NCBI GenBank assembly: GCA_025716815.1
Contig: JAIXMN010000007.1
Location: forward strand, 265,501-329,500
DNA length: 64,000 bases
Origin: Dichotomocladium elegans
Taxonomy: Eukaryota > Mucoromycota > Mucoromycetes > Mucorales > Lichtheimiaceae
Direction: 5' to 3'
A model generated the notes under the pieces. It was not told where the DNA came from, did not search any database, and saw nothing but the letters and a program-made list of their open reading frames with translations. Both the position numbers and the translations under genes were made by a program. Positions 44,766 through 56,669 of the stretch are shown here, one piece after another; the first letter of the stretch is position 1, and every line of letters starts with the position of its first letter.

Positions 44766-47454
44766 CTATAAAAACATCCCATCTTCCTCTAAGCCGTACA
44801 CTCCAAAATCCAGCACTTCAAACGATGTTACGTTTTCCCTAGATGGGGTGTGTTTTCCGAATTAATCTCTCATTCATGCTGCGATTCTTTCTCACTCAGT
44901 CACACACACACACACACTCTCTCTCTTCTTACCTATGAACTGCTGCAACACAGCGCCGATGATCAAACGCTACCCGCCATACTCCCGTCACACCTGTGAT
45001 CAAGTCCCGAATATGCCGACCGGTCTTGATATCCCACATCTTGAGTCCACCTTCTGAACCTGAGATGACAATCTCTTCGTTATGTTGGAAGCAGGTAATA
45101 GCGCCGCGGTGGCCATGCAGCACATGGCGACAAAATCCATTGTCGGGCGACCAGATACGCAGGGATGCGTCTGCTGCAGCCGACACCAGATAATTTGGTG
45201 TCAGGCCAAGCAGTCCAACTAAGATCGTGTGACCCTCTAGTACTCGCAGGCAGTTTCCGTATTCCATATCCCAAATGCGCACCGTGCTGTCCATCGACCC
45301 GCTCATGCATCGCCCCCGCGCCGGGTCAACCACAACGGAATACACCTTTTGCGTATGTCCTTCCATACGGTGCAGCAATCGGCCTGCTTCGACGTCCCAC
45401 ACGCAAACAGAGCAATCGTAGCTGCCACTCACTAGCTTTTTCCCGTGTACCGCAAGTGCTCGCACCGAATGGTCATGTCCGGTCAATGTGTGCATGAACC
45501 ATCGGTTCACACCGACACCGTTAAACGTCTCATTGCGTTCAAGATCCGGTAGTCTCCAAACCCGCAGTGTTGAGTCGCGCGAGCCTGTAACGATCAGCGG
45601 TACACTTGGCTCGAGGCGTCCGTTGACCATCGTTGGCTGGATAATCTGCAAGCAACGGACTGTTGATGTGTGGCCGAGGAAGATGTGGGTACACACGCCC
45701 CGGCGAATGTCCCATACACGGACAGTCCGATCTGTGGAACCGCTTACAAGTGTGTTATCGAGGTATTGCAAGGCCCACACACCGCCATCGTGGCCTGCCA
45801 GGGTATGCAAGCGTCGGCCTGTTTTGGTATCATAGATGTTTATGTAATTATCATCTGCGCCAGAGATGATCTTCTCGTCATCGAATTGGAGACACGTTAC
45901 AACAGTACCGGGTGGATGCCCGTCAAAATTCATGCGCTTTGCCCGTCCCTTCCGCCAGTTTTGTCGCAGGGTATAGTGGCGTCGGTAAATGTCCTTGTAT
46001 GGGTGACTAAGCTTGGATCGCATTGGCAGTCGCCTGGTACTATTGTGGCCAAAATCATAGTCAATTTCCATGCGTGTAGTGTCTCTAAACGCCGTTGATG
46101 GCGCCGTGCTGTTGTCGTTGTGTCTGCTGCCGAAATGGGACATATTCCCAATGTTCGGGCCATCGCCATGTGCATTTGGAGCAGGGTAGCCATCCGCACC
46201 ATACCATGCCTGCCGCCACTGTGTTGGGTATGCTCCACCTTCCTGGGATTCTTCTTCGTCATCCTCATCGTCACCCTCCATCACCATCTCCATCGCCATC
46301 TCACGCGACTCCTCCTTTTCCTTTTCCTCTTCATCATCCTCATCATCATGATGGTCCAGTATTGATCCCAGCGAGGTTGATTCGCTATCCTCTTCCTCGT
46401 AGAGGAACCCACTTTGATCAAGTAGGCGTTTCCATGTTGTCGCATCTGAATCAATAACTGAACGCCATTTACGGCTCACACAAGCTGCCCGGCATAATGA
46501 GTGCACATCCAAGTACCGAATTACATGAAGCGCTAGTTCGACCGGGAGATGAGCTAAAAAATCACGCTTGAGGGCAGGAGTAATCAATGAATTGACAAAC
46601 TGGAGCGTATCCGTCGATGATCTCTTCAAAAGCTGGAACATGACGAAGCTTTTCATCTCTTGGGACAGAGATTCATAAGCATTCACCATATCAGGTAATT
46701 GCCGGATTGGATCATGGATCATGTCGCCATTTCCAGGGGTGGCAATCACACCACTGCTAGATCCAATGGCACCATTTGCATCGTATTCGTCATCTTCAAT
46801 ATGAGATGGAGAAGGCATGGCGTATTGGTCAATATAATAATAGGCAGCGGCTGCTGCAGCGGCTGCTGCCGTTGCGGCAGGATTGTCATGCTGATGTTGT
46901 TGCAGGAAGTCCAGCCGGGCGCGCTTATTGAACCCGTTTGTGGGGGGTGTTGTTGTGGCTGATGAGGTATCAATGGTGGGAACGAGTTGAAAAGTAGATG
47001 AGCTCCGTCGTTTGCTCGTGAAATTCTATGAATATAAAATGAGTGGTTTGCTTCCAATATACCCTTCTCCCGGGTCCATACACATATTGTATAAACATAC
47101 CTTGGGATCTGCGCTATGGCTATTACTATTAGTGCTGTTACTACTACTACCATTGTTGCTGTTGCCTGTCTGCCATTTGACATTTTCAAATAGCTTGCAC
47201 AGTTTTAAGCTGGGTGGTGTTTTGGCTTCAGACAGCGGATATTTTGATTTTGTCTCTTGCATCGTGTGGGAGTGTGGGTGATGGTGAAGCACAAGGGGTG
47301 CTGCAACGAAAGATGCCGGAGGTACGGCTGACATTATGGATAAAGGTGGCGGTGCGGATTGCGACACTGCTGTGGCTGTGACAGTTGTGTTACTGGCGGA
47401 TGACGGAAGAGGCGAGTCATGGGATGAAGGGAGGTTGTCGGATGGTGATTGCAT
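44766..47454 (-). CDS. CDC4: F-box/WD40 protein Cdc4 (FBXW7 orthologue)
   Basis: Substrate adaptor of an SCF ubiquitin ligase. The first exon (47454 to about 47099) is Ser/Pro/Asn-rich. After an intron come a Lys/Arg signal (SKRRSSS, NKRARLDF), an Ala run, the dimerisation-type helix (MVNAYESLSQEMKSFVMFQLLKRSS), the F-box (FLAHLPVELALHVIRYLD...ACVSRKWRSVID), an acidic linker, and seven or eight WD40 blades (GHDGGVWAL, GHTSTVRCL, GHDHSVRAL, GHTQKVYSV and so on). The open frame runs to a TAA at 44929-44931, but that TAA lies inside a perfect AG|GTAAGA donor. A last exon 44838-44766 reads ENVTSFEVLDFGVYGLEEDG and stop, the usual Cdc4 ending. So the real stop is 44766-44768. Confidence 0.93.
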
Positions 47455-48797
47455 CAGTGAAATAGAGGTGAGTTATTGATAAAGGGAAAATCGGGTTATT
47501 TACAGAGTGAAACGAGAAAGAGAGAGGGGAAGGGGAGAGTGTGTATGTGTGAGGATGAGAGAGGGAGGACAAGAACAAGTTTCCTTGCGTGAGGACGTAA
47601 ATGAACAACGAGTTAAAGGAGTATAAGAATGAATTCCAATAGCATTCAAAAGCTCGAACTGGAGAGATGCCCGAGAGAAAAAGCGTGACTGAATGCGTAC
47701 GAGAGAATTAATGGTAGTCAAGTAACCACAATCTGAGAACAAGAAGATGAAAAAGAAAAAAGATTGGGTGATGGTTAATAGAATGGGACAAAAACAGGGG
47801 CTTTGAAAAAAAGAACAGCAGGATTAGGTACATCAACCGATCCCAAACAAACCTAAAAGAGCAACCGGGACGCCGCTGAGTTTGCGCGTCATATGGATGG
47901 GGATCAGCCAATATCGTACAAATAACCCTTACAATTCGGACTACGTTTAGATCTCCCACCTCCTTGCACAGCTGACACTGCCAGTCTTCCTAATGTACAT
48001 TGCAACAGTTTGGATAGCAAGATAACATTGTGTGGGAAGCTATATCAACAAACAAGAAGAGGCTCCAGCAGTTTGTTTGCTATCAGATCCTGGTGTGCCC
48101 AAGCTAACAACAGCTGATAATGATATGAAAAGAGATTTACATACGAACTCCCATCCCAATCCAACCCCTGCTGCTGCTAGTAATATAGACTTCCAATCCG
48201 AATAGCTTTCCTGTTATTATCAACACTACTGCCACCATCGCGGGCGAGTTAGAGATCTTCTCACGCAGGTCATATGGGCTCCTTCCACATATCTTATTGC
48301 GTACATCAGTCCTCTTTCTATATTACTCCAGACTGTCTGAAGGAAAATCATGCCATTACACCGAGAACTCGAGGTTACTATTCTTTTATTCTTAAAAGTT
48401 TAAAAACACCGAAACATTTCAATTCATATTCTCGATTAGAACGCAATTTTCGAAGTTCACGACAGCCTAGTCATTTTATTTACACAATTTAAGAATAAAG
48501 GTACTTGAATTCGCCTTGCTGCCATCTCTAAATTCCAGAATCTTCTTCGAGCATCGTCCCGAGTATTTCATAGCGGGGATTGGCAGCAACGGTATCACTA
48601 TATTGAATGGTCAGTGCAAGGGGTACGATTCACATGCTGCCGTGCGGGTCGCTCAAAAGTAGGCTTATATCTTCATGCTTGAACAAGGCTTGTCTGAAAT
48701 TCTTTGAATGGAAATTCATAATGATGAAGTCAGTGGAACGTGATGGCAAAAAAGTCATTCTAAAAGCATAAGGACATAAAATTAATTTTAGGGATTA

Positions 48798-48954
48798 CAC
48801 TGGCCGTCCGTTATTATAATATTCGTTACAATGATATTTCGCTATAATAGTGCGCTTTTACGGAACCATATTGACTGGGCAGGGCTTATTCCAACACGTT
48901 ATAGTGGTATGATTTGGTGGGAGCCAAGGATATCAGTATAACGGGCGGCCACTG
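48798..48954 (+). mobile_element. Pogo-like MITE, copy 1
   Basis: A 157-base non-coding element with inverted ends: CACTGGCCGTCCGTTAT on the left and ATAACGGGCGGCCACTG on the right. Flanks are TA on the left and CA on the right, fitting a decayed TA target duplication. The inside contains TATTGACTGGGCAGGGCTTA, shared inverted with copy 2. Confidence 0.82.
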
Positions 48955-49128
48955 CATCTTCAAGTAGCTGGTTAGTCATTATTTCATATCGATATTCACG
49001 AGGTGGTATGCTAATAAATAATAAATAAAGATGATACTCGCCAGCAATAAACGCGAGGAAACAAGGTACGTGTTGTCCTTTCTAATATGATGCTGTATGA
49101 AAATATAGCATGGCTTCAGTAAAGTTTT

Positions 49129-49602
49129 CTACAAGCACATATCATTTTGGGAGCTACTACAGATAGAGTCACTTCTGGTACCGAATGCCCATGTCTGGAG
49201 TATTTTGAGATGACTCATAATAATCAACGGCGAGTCCAGCCTGGTGCATAATTGCAACCTTTCAACAGCAAGGAGCACACCCAATTTAATATAAGAGCAA
49301 TTCAAAACTTTCACCCAGGAGGCAATGTTTTTGATTTGTTCAAATTGAAAAGGAAGGATGAGGTGGGGTTGAAATAATAATAACGGCTTAACAAACTTTG
49401 TTCCAGAAGGATAAGCTGGAATACGTTGTCTTCCTGCTTTTCGAAAGTGAATATACCAAACTGAGTAGTCGCTATGCACTAAAGTGACATTGACAACAAG
49501 CACAGTTATGCAGTCGTCTATTTTTTCGGCCCTACCCTCTTCCTTAATGAAAATAAAGTAAATGTTGGTTATTTGTAAAAGACTGTCTGTCGCAACGTCC
49601 AT
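49129..49602 (-). other. 157-codon open frame, uncertain
   Basis: An unbroken frame in AT-rich gene-poor DNA. The translation is hydrophobic and polar mixed, without a domain I know, signal peptide or clear membrane segments. It may be a transposon remnant or chance. Confidence 0.2.
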
Positions 49603-51049
49603 TTCATGTCAGCTGATATATAACATTTACCTCATGACGGATTTAAACAGCCACAAAGTTATTTGAAGTCGATAATATATATGCGCATAAAAAGAGAGTG
49701 AGGAAGACTTACCTTACTCAGTAGATGTTATTGCTAATAGCGGACCAGGTAGCGCTCAACCTGCGATACGAAATATGTATACTTTTCGTGATATGGTTTG
49801 CTCCATTTCTGTAAACCGACATAATCTGATCTAAGAAGGACGCGCCCACTTACAGTAGTTCTTTTTTGTTATAAACAAATACGTTTTTGACGAGTTATAA
49901 CATGTTAGTGATGGAAATTATAGTATAATGAGCATTTGGGCATAACGACCAATCGCATAAACAGCCCAGCACGATGCACCTAACAATACGAAGGCACCAT
50001 AGTCATTGAAAATGCGCATCAGATGTGGATCTTTTCTTGACAGAACACTTATAAGCATTCTACTGAAATTCTTGCCGTAAATCTTCAATCCAGCAGATTT
50101 ACCATCATGTCATGACGGATCAGCTGGGGTCGAAAATATCAAGTCATTATATACGTTTGATGGACAGAAAATGGGACATTACAAGGAGAACCGCTTGAAT
50201 ACCCCCTTTCATGACGCTGATATTGACAAGGCAATGAGGCGCTGTAGCCTTCTTCTCTTATGGAACGAAACTCCTCTTCTACCTGAAGCTAAGTCTCGTC
50301 TTCTTGAAGACGAGCTTTCTTTGGATGGAGTCACTGTGTAGCTGTATACTCGCTGAGAAACAGTACTGTTGCTCCACATGAGGCGATCTGCACTTTTGCG
50401 CCCTTTATTCTTTTATATACTGCACAGGCAACAATCAGCTTGTTTATCTCCACACCATCGCTAGGGGTGTTGTACTAGCGATTGATTCGCATAATTACTT
50501 GCTTGGGACATATCAAACACGGATTTGTCGGTCATAATACCCAAAATGAGCGGCAGAAGCAGCAAACATACTTCGCGAGATAGGGGACGGCTCAGTCTGC
50601 CTGACCCCGTGCCTTCAGCATCAGTCTCGACTGCCCAGCTTTGGGTAAACAAAAGTCTTTCATCGGAAACAATCGGCTAAGCAACAAGGTTTGCGTCGTG
50701 AAGCGGATTTCTGTTGTGTGAGGATTACTGAACGCCTTGACCGTGCTGGTTCTCATAAAAGAAAGTCACTGTGCATATATCGGTGAATAATGTGCGGGAA
50801 TGTGACTGTATACAAACGCCGTGATAAGATTTCATGGCAAAACCACCGTGTCTTGGCAGGGTTACGTGCACTCTGCACTGCCCCCCCCAGAGACCAGGAG
50901 AAGATAGAAAGTGCACACAAATATACCTACGGCGATATATAACGACCTTTAAACAGGCATGTGTCTGTATACAATGGGCAACCTGCTAATCCGGTTGGCT
51001 CCACGAAAGGCTGAACATGCCCGGTTCAGCGGGGGGGGAAACTGGTTGA

Positions 51050-51223
51050 CAGTGGCCGCCCGTTATAGTGATACCCTTGGTTTTCACAACACCATATGAC
51101 TAGAGCGAATTATCACTGTAACGAATTGGAATAAGCCCTGCCCAGTCAATATGATGCCGTAAAAGCGTATTACTATTGCAAAATATCTTTGCGAACGAAC
51201 ATCACTATAACGGGTGGCCACTG
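51050..51223 (-). mobile_element. Pogo-like MITE, copy 2 (inverted)
   Basis: A 174-base element with ends CAGTGGCCGCCCGTTATA on the left and TATAACGGGTGGCCACTG on the right, followed by TA. Its minus strand shares the inner segment with copy 1 (TATTGACTGGGCAGGGCTTA), so the two are the same family in opposite orientation. Confidence 0.85.
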
Positions 51224-52634
51224 TATAGAATCTAGAGGCAGATACTCGGTCTGTACATCCTGTGTGAGCTTCCCATCTTGAGCGTTCAACTTGCCATAGT
51301 CCTGCTACAGTAGCCATAGATATTACGCTGCTACACCTATTAATAAGCGGGATTACAGGTTAACATCCGCCTTGACGTCCCGACCTTCCTAACCATTTGG
51401 TGATTTCTCTTTATTGAATTTCTGAGGAAACAGAAGCCCGCAATAACTATTGCAGAAAAGAGCAGTGGAGAAGTCGACGGCCATCTCGTCTGTTCAACAC
51501 TCGAGTCAGAAGAGGGGAGGGGGAATGCACAACAACGCACACGTCGCGCATTCCTGAAAAGTCTGCTCGGTGCCCGGTCTACAGGCCATTGCCTGCATAT
51601 AAATTTGAAAAAGTGCAATCCTGGCCAGAATGGCGAGAAACCGGGTTTAAAAGTATATCGGATTTGCGGGTACCAACCGTATTTTCATTTCTGGTGATTG
51701 GGCGATGATGTTTGAAAAAGTGGAACATTGTATACAGTGGAGCATGGATGGTGTTCTGTCCACGATATGGCTAACGAGATTTGACAACGAGGCAGGTTTT
51801 TGAACAGTGTCGTCACCGTGGGACAGACAGACGGATAGGCATGGTGCAACGTAACAAGGAAGCACAAAGCATACCCTTGGAACTACTGTATCATGAAAGG
51901 AAGGAAACCTCAAAGACTACTGAGTTTGACGTTCGGAGGAGAGGATACAAAAGGACACCCGACAGAGACACAATTCCGGGTCTGGCCTGCTGCAAACGTT
52001 TGGAATCATTGGCACTCGTTACTACTCCAAAACACGCTTACATTTTCGACATCACTGGTCTCGTGATTCCTCGGTCATGACAACTGATGAGCGATAAACA
52101 CGAGTTACGTCATCCTATACAGCTGCATCGGTTTATAGTCCTTTTCCCCGTTGCTCTGAGAATTTAGACGTTTAGCCGACTTGTCGTTACTCTTTATCTA
52201 GCTTGATGGTTTCCAACGTAATGTTTTGGCCTTTTTGGAACAGGGATCATTCTCACGTATGAGGAATATCAGCAGGGTATGCCGAGCTGCATCAGCCACG
52301 TGCCCGCGCAGCTATTTCTTCCGGCATGATCAGGATTAGCTAGAGATAATGGTGCAAAGACATATGCGTTGCTGTACGCATCCTGGTAGAGATACCAACT
52401 ACAACAATCAAGGATGGTTGAAGTCTCAAAGAGCCATAGTTTATGGCAAATGTATTCTATATATATATCCAAACAGGATAAGGCAAAGGATGTGACTATC
52501 AAGGATCAGGTGGGCGCTGGGTGTAGTGTGTGAGCGTGTGAGAGTAATGGATCAATATAAGGTTCATCACACACTTGGGGAGGTTTATCTTTGATTTCTT
52601 TTCCTTGTTTTCCTGTCTTTCCAATCCCTTCACG

Positions 52635-53369
52635 ATGCGCACATTTGCTCTTCTACTTGTGTGTCTGAGCCTCATTGCCTGCAGAGTGGCTGCTGCTCTG
52701 TCCTTCGAAGTGCAGAAAACGATCAACAGTCTTTATCATCTGGAGTGGTCGCCTTTAAAAACAAGACTGATCGAGGATTGCAGTAGGTGTCCTTTTCCGC
52801 GTCCCCGATCCTCTATCACTGCTGACATAGAGAAATAGGCGATGAGACATTTATTTTGGATATTCAGGATATAACGCTTACACCTGCCCAACCCGAGGCT
52901 GGAAAGGAGCTGTTAATTGAAGCCGAAGGTGTTTTGCATGAGCGTGTGGATGCGGGGGCAAAAGCACATGTGATTGTGAAGATGGGCGTTGTCCAGCTGC
53001 TCCGCCGGACCTTTGATCTTTGCGACGAAGCTGAAAAGAACGATATGGAAGTCCAGTGCCCAGTCGAGAATGGCTATGTCAAGGTAGGTGTAGCAGAGGC
53101 AACCTGGCTTGTGGAAACGGGGGGACCGAAAGAAGCACAAACTGACATGCATATTGTGCGCAATCCTATTCAGATAGCCAAAACGGTCACGTTACCCAAA
53201 GAGGTTCCAAAGGTTTGCTTTTATTTTGTCATTTTGGTCAGCACAATCCCATTTAATAAGCGACGACTAGGCACACTATCGCGTCCAAGTGCGAGCCGAG
53301 AACTATGACGGCGCACCGCTTGCGTGTCTCAATATCAATGTAGATTTCCGACGACATCGTTTCTTCTAA
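52635..53369 (+). CDS. NPC2-like ML-domain lipid transfer protein
   Basis: Secreted or vacuolar lipid-binding protein of the ML family (NPC2, fungal PG/PI transfer protein). Exons 52635-52782, 52839-53212 and 53271-53369 give 206 residues in frame. A signal peptide (MRTFALLLVCLSLIACRVAA) covers about residues 1-21. The mature part has the ML strands LDIQDITLTPAQPEAGKELLIEAEG and four Cys in the family pattern (EDC, DLC, VQC, LAC): two inner Cys flank a short loop and the outer pair joins the ends. The last exon gives HYRVQVRAENYDGAPLACLNINVDF. It is convergent with the aspartic protease gene, with only 74 bases between the stops. Confidence 0.92.
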
Positions 53370-53443
53370 ATATACTGGGTTCGCTTTTTATTTTGATAAA
53401 AATGTCCGGTGGGGGGAGGAGGAAGAGGAAGGGAATGTCCAAT

Positions 53444-54815
53444 TCAAGGCTTTGCGGGTGCCAGCCCCACTGCCTTACGATCAAAGTCATAGACGGAATA
53501 ATAACTCCTCAAAAAGGTATCACCCAGAATGATGAAGGGAGTGCGGGCCTCTGCGATGCCGGAATAGCAAAGCTTCTCGGTCTTGTCGCCAGCAGCATTG
53601 GGTGCTGCCCGTTCACGGATGAGATCGGACATCTTAACATGGAACTCGTGTTCGCCGAGCGAAAACGCCACAGTCATGTCGTCCGTTCCGCCGTTGACCT
53701 TGTTCGTCGAGCGTAGCTCACACGGCATGCGCCATCCATATGTGGTGCTGAATCTGGCACCCGGGATGGCCGCATGAATCGCCTTTGACAATTCAGTGGG
53801 CAAGACAATCAGGGTGGTGCCGGTATCGACGATGGCTCCGATGGGTCCCTTGAGCGCCTCGACACCGGCAATCTTCATCGAGTTCAGTTCCACTTGCCAG
53901 TATCGCTCGCTCGTCACAGGGACGTATTTGAGCTCGCCTTGGTAATGGGCTGGGTCCGTTTTTCCAAACGTAATCTGACCCGAGCCGCCGTCCCGTGCGC
54001 GACCGAGGTAGACGCCCACAATTGCCTGGTCAATCAGATTTTGCTCCTTCATGCCTTGGACAATCGATTGCTTCTTATCGATCACGGCCAGGGAAGGAAA
54101 GCCCAGGCCAAAGAGACCGTCCAGCTCCGTGTCCGTCACAAAGTCGATGGATTCTGCCGTGGCAAGTCCGATCGTTTGGTTCGCATAGCTCAGATCGCTA
54201 CCGAGATGGATGGTGTCCTTGCCCACCTTGCCCGTCACGCCCGAGCCGTCGCCGTACCGTAGCGACCATGTGGCATTGGACACACGGGAATAGGTCGACG
54301 ACTTGGTATCGTCAAAGCGTGCGTGTTGGCTGCATCGCTCGCAGCTCACATGAGGTACCCAGATGTCGGAACTCCCTGTGTCAAAGTCCATCTGAAACAT
54401 TTTCGGTGGCGTGCCGATCCCAACGGTGCCGACATACTGCATCATCGTATGATCTGAGTACGTTGAAAACTTGAAAGCGCACTACCCGCCACTAGCTTAC
54501 CTCAACATCGACATTCACGCTCGAGAGATCGACGGTCGACGAAGCTTTGATGAGTGTGTCAGCATTAATGCGGCTTGTCAGGTTGTACTTGTTCAGCGCC
54601 TTCAGGATCCGTGCCGGTGTATTGAGGACAGGACCTTGCTTCTGGGCCAGTTTGATGCTGCATGACGGACAAAAAGAAGTTATTTTACCGATATATATAG
54701 ATGCAAGTGAAACTTACTTGAAGCTATTGCTGTCTGTATCGTCAAGGATCGCAGCGTCAGCGAAACCAGCCCTGAACAGAGTGATGGCAGCCAAGCAATA
54801 GAGGAACGTCTTCAT
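53444..54815 (-). CDS. Pepsin-like aspartic protease
   Basis: Secreted or vacuolar A1 family protease. Exons 54815-54718, 54657-54501 and 54436-53444 give 415 residues. A signal peptide (MKTFLYCLAAITLFRAGFADA) is followed by a propeptide (KLAQKQGPVLNTPARILKALNKYNLTS). The mature part starts near YVGTVGIGTPPKMFQMDFDTGSSDIW, with the first catalytic DTGSS. The flap Tyr is in LRYGDGSGVTG and the second catalytic site is AIVDTGTTLIVLP. The end has PFIILGDTFLRSYYSVYDFDRKAVGLA, the classic pepsin end. N-glycosylation-type sites (NAT, NQT) are present. The acceptor used for the last exon (ATGATGCAG) removes the MMQ codons that a simple frame would include. It could be a vacuolar or a secreted enzyme; the sequence does not decide. 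Confidence 0.94.
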
Positions 54816-55025
54816 GGTGATACGAATTTCCAGAAAGTGTCAAAGAACACTATTTTTTTTATATTCGGATCCATGGCTATGAAACGGGGGTTGATTTCAC
54901 CGAGTTCACAAAAACCAACAAACTGAATTCTGGAGCCTTATTATTATTTGCTCCTACGGTGATAATAGTATCCAATCTCAGCCGAAGTGGACACACCTCA
55001 GCAAGAGGCAGAGGAGGAAATAATA

Positions 55026-56399
55026 ATGCCCGCTCCCGAACTGCCTCCGGAAGTCATTCTGCACATTTGCTCCTGGCTTCCGCCCAATCGACGCTGGCTG
55101 CTCCCGCTGTTGACTGTGAATCGGCACTGGCATCGTGTCATTGTCTCTGAGCTCTATACAACAGTTTCTATTCGTAGTCTTGCGGACCAGTACCATTACC
55201 GCAACCTGTTTCGGGAAACGCGGCGCGCGCGACAGCATCAGCACGATGCCCACTTTTATTCGACGACTGATTATGCAGGTTACGTGCGGTGCGTCGATAT
55301 GTCGTTTCCGTATCCGGGAAAAGCTATTTCGGACGAGGTCCTGCTCGATCTGGTGCGCGACTGCACGCATCTCGAGCGGCTGAACATTTACAATTGCCAC
55401 CTGATCTCGACGCGCGGGCTGCTGGCAGTTCTTGAGCAGTGTCCTCGTCTGCGCCATCTCCACTGTGCGATGGCCACCGGGCTCACGGCGAAGGCGTTTG
55501 AATACTCAGGTCGCGAACTCTTGACGCTGAACATCCACGGGCTCTCGACAGCTCATGTTTTCCGGCGGGGACGCAGGACGTTGCCGCCGTCGCTGACCCG
55601 GCTGAGCGCGACGGGCTGGCTTCCGTTGACAATGCACCTGCCGCACCTGAGGCAGCTCAGGCTTGACGGGTTGCAGCAGCAGACGATGCCAGGTGCGCTG
55701 TGGCTCGCGTTCCCCCACCTCGACCACCTGAGCCTAAAACAGGCCTCGATCGTCGACGCCTTTCCCTACACTCGCCTTGACACGCTCGAACTTACGCGCT
55801 GCTCCGTCGCGCCATCTGTTCCTGCTATTGTGGCCACGCATCTGCATCTTGCACACACGCCCGTCGGCCATCCCAGAACCTGGATCCATCCTCGGCTGGT
55901 GTCGCTGACGACGCCGCCGAACACATCGCCGGAGGACCTCGAGCACCTCATCATCACGGTTTCTGAAGACAATCATCTGAGCAAGAGCAACAGCAGCACT
56001 AGTAGTCATTGCAGGTTACGGCACCTCACGATCGTCGATAGCCCCGGGCTTGCGCACACCGGCATCCCACCTGCGATGCTCAAGGGCCTCGTGTCGCTAG
56101 ACACGGAGATCGACCCGATGTCCCACTTCCCTCCCGAACCCTGTCGTCAGCTGACAGATTTGCGGATGCGAGCGCACACATGTCGATGGTCCATGGACAT
56201 GATCCCGGAGGTCTTTCCGTCCCTCAGGATCCTGTTCTGGTCACCGTCCGTGGACCCGTCTCTCATAGCCCACATCGATCGTCTTGGAGATTTATGTGCG
56301 TTGATGATCTTGCCACTTTATTATCGTGAGCCGACAGCTCGTCTCGTGATGTTAAGAGAAACATATCAGCATGTAGACTTGGCCAAGGACATTTGGTAG
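55026..56399 (+). CDS. F-box protein with leucine-rich repeats
   Basis: Single-exon gene of 457 residues. The N-terminus is an F-box (LPPEVILHICSWLPPNRRWLLPLLTVNRHWHRVI, about residues 6-40), the Skp1-binding element of SCF ubiquitin ligases. The rest has irregular leucine-rich repeats of the CC type (HLERLNIYNCHLISTRGLLAVLEQCPRLRHLHC, then further LxxLxL units), as in the Mucorales F-box families. The ATG at 55026 is preferred over an upstream frame that begins with GTG. GC content is higher than in the flanks. The substrate is unknown. Confidence 0.83.
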   Translation: MPAPELPPEVILHICSWLPPNRRWLLPLLTVNRHWHRVIVSELYTTVSIRSLADQYHYRNLFRETRRARQHQHDAHFYSTTDYAGYVRCVDMSFPYPGKAISDEVLLDLVRDCTHLERLNIYNCHLISTRGLLAVLEQCPRLRHLHCAMATGLTAKAFEYSGRELLTLNIHGLSTAHVFRRGRRTLPPSLTRLSATGWLPLTMHLPHLRQLRLDGLQQQTMPGALWLAFPHLDHLSLKQASIVDAFPYTRLDTLELTRCSVAPSVPAIVATHLHLAHTPVGHPRTWIHPRLVSLTTPPNTSPEDLEHLIITVSEDNHLSKSNSSTSSHCRLRHLTIVDSPGLAHTGIPPAMLKGLVSLDTEIDPMSHFPPEPCRQLTDLRMRAHTCRWSMDMIPEVFPSLRILFWSPSVDPSLIAHIDRLGDLCALMILPLYYREPTARLVMLRETYQHVDLAKDIW

Positions 56400-56669
56400 T
56401 CAGTCGATACTGGATGTAAAAGAGCGATTTTAATGCAAGAGGAAGGTATACGATATACATTTCAAAACAGAATGGATATTCAAACAACAGTGTATGTGTG
56501 GGTTGTGCCACGCGGCGGCAGCGGCGAAGTAATGATATTACTTGGATATATATATATATATACAAAAGCAAAAAAAAAAAGAGGAGAGGGAAGCGCACAT
56601 GTTTGTATACACACATACGCACATGTATGTAGATGATGTATTCAAGTGGGAGGAGGATGGGAGCGGTGG
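56400..56669. other. Short convergent intergenic stretch
   Basis: Holds a (TA)n run (56548-56562) and a poly-A run (56570-56580) between two convergent genes. No gene is seen. Confidence 0.5.

Larger units (their letters stand above)
47455..52634. other. Gene-poor AT-rich island
   Basis: More than 5 kb without a convincing gene, upstream of CDC4 and up to the ML-domain gene. It contains two inverted MITEs (listed separately) and several short frames; the longest (49129-49602, minus, 157 codons) has no recognised domain. A plus-strand stretch around 50180-50340 also reads as degenerate coding without a known family. Confidence 0.5.

Noticed and set aside
45930..46457. Met/Asp-rich and His/Pro-rich frames opposite and within CDC4
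   Set aside because: Other-frame readings of the acidic linker of CDC4.
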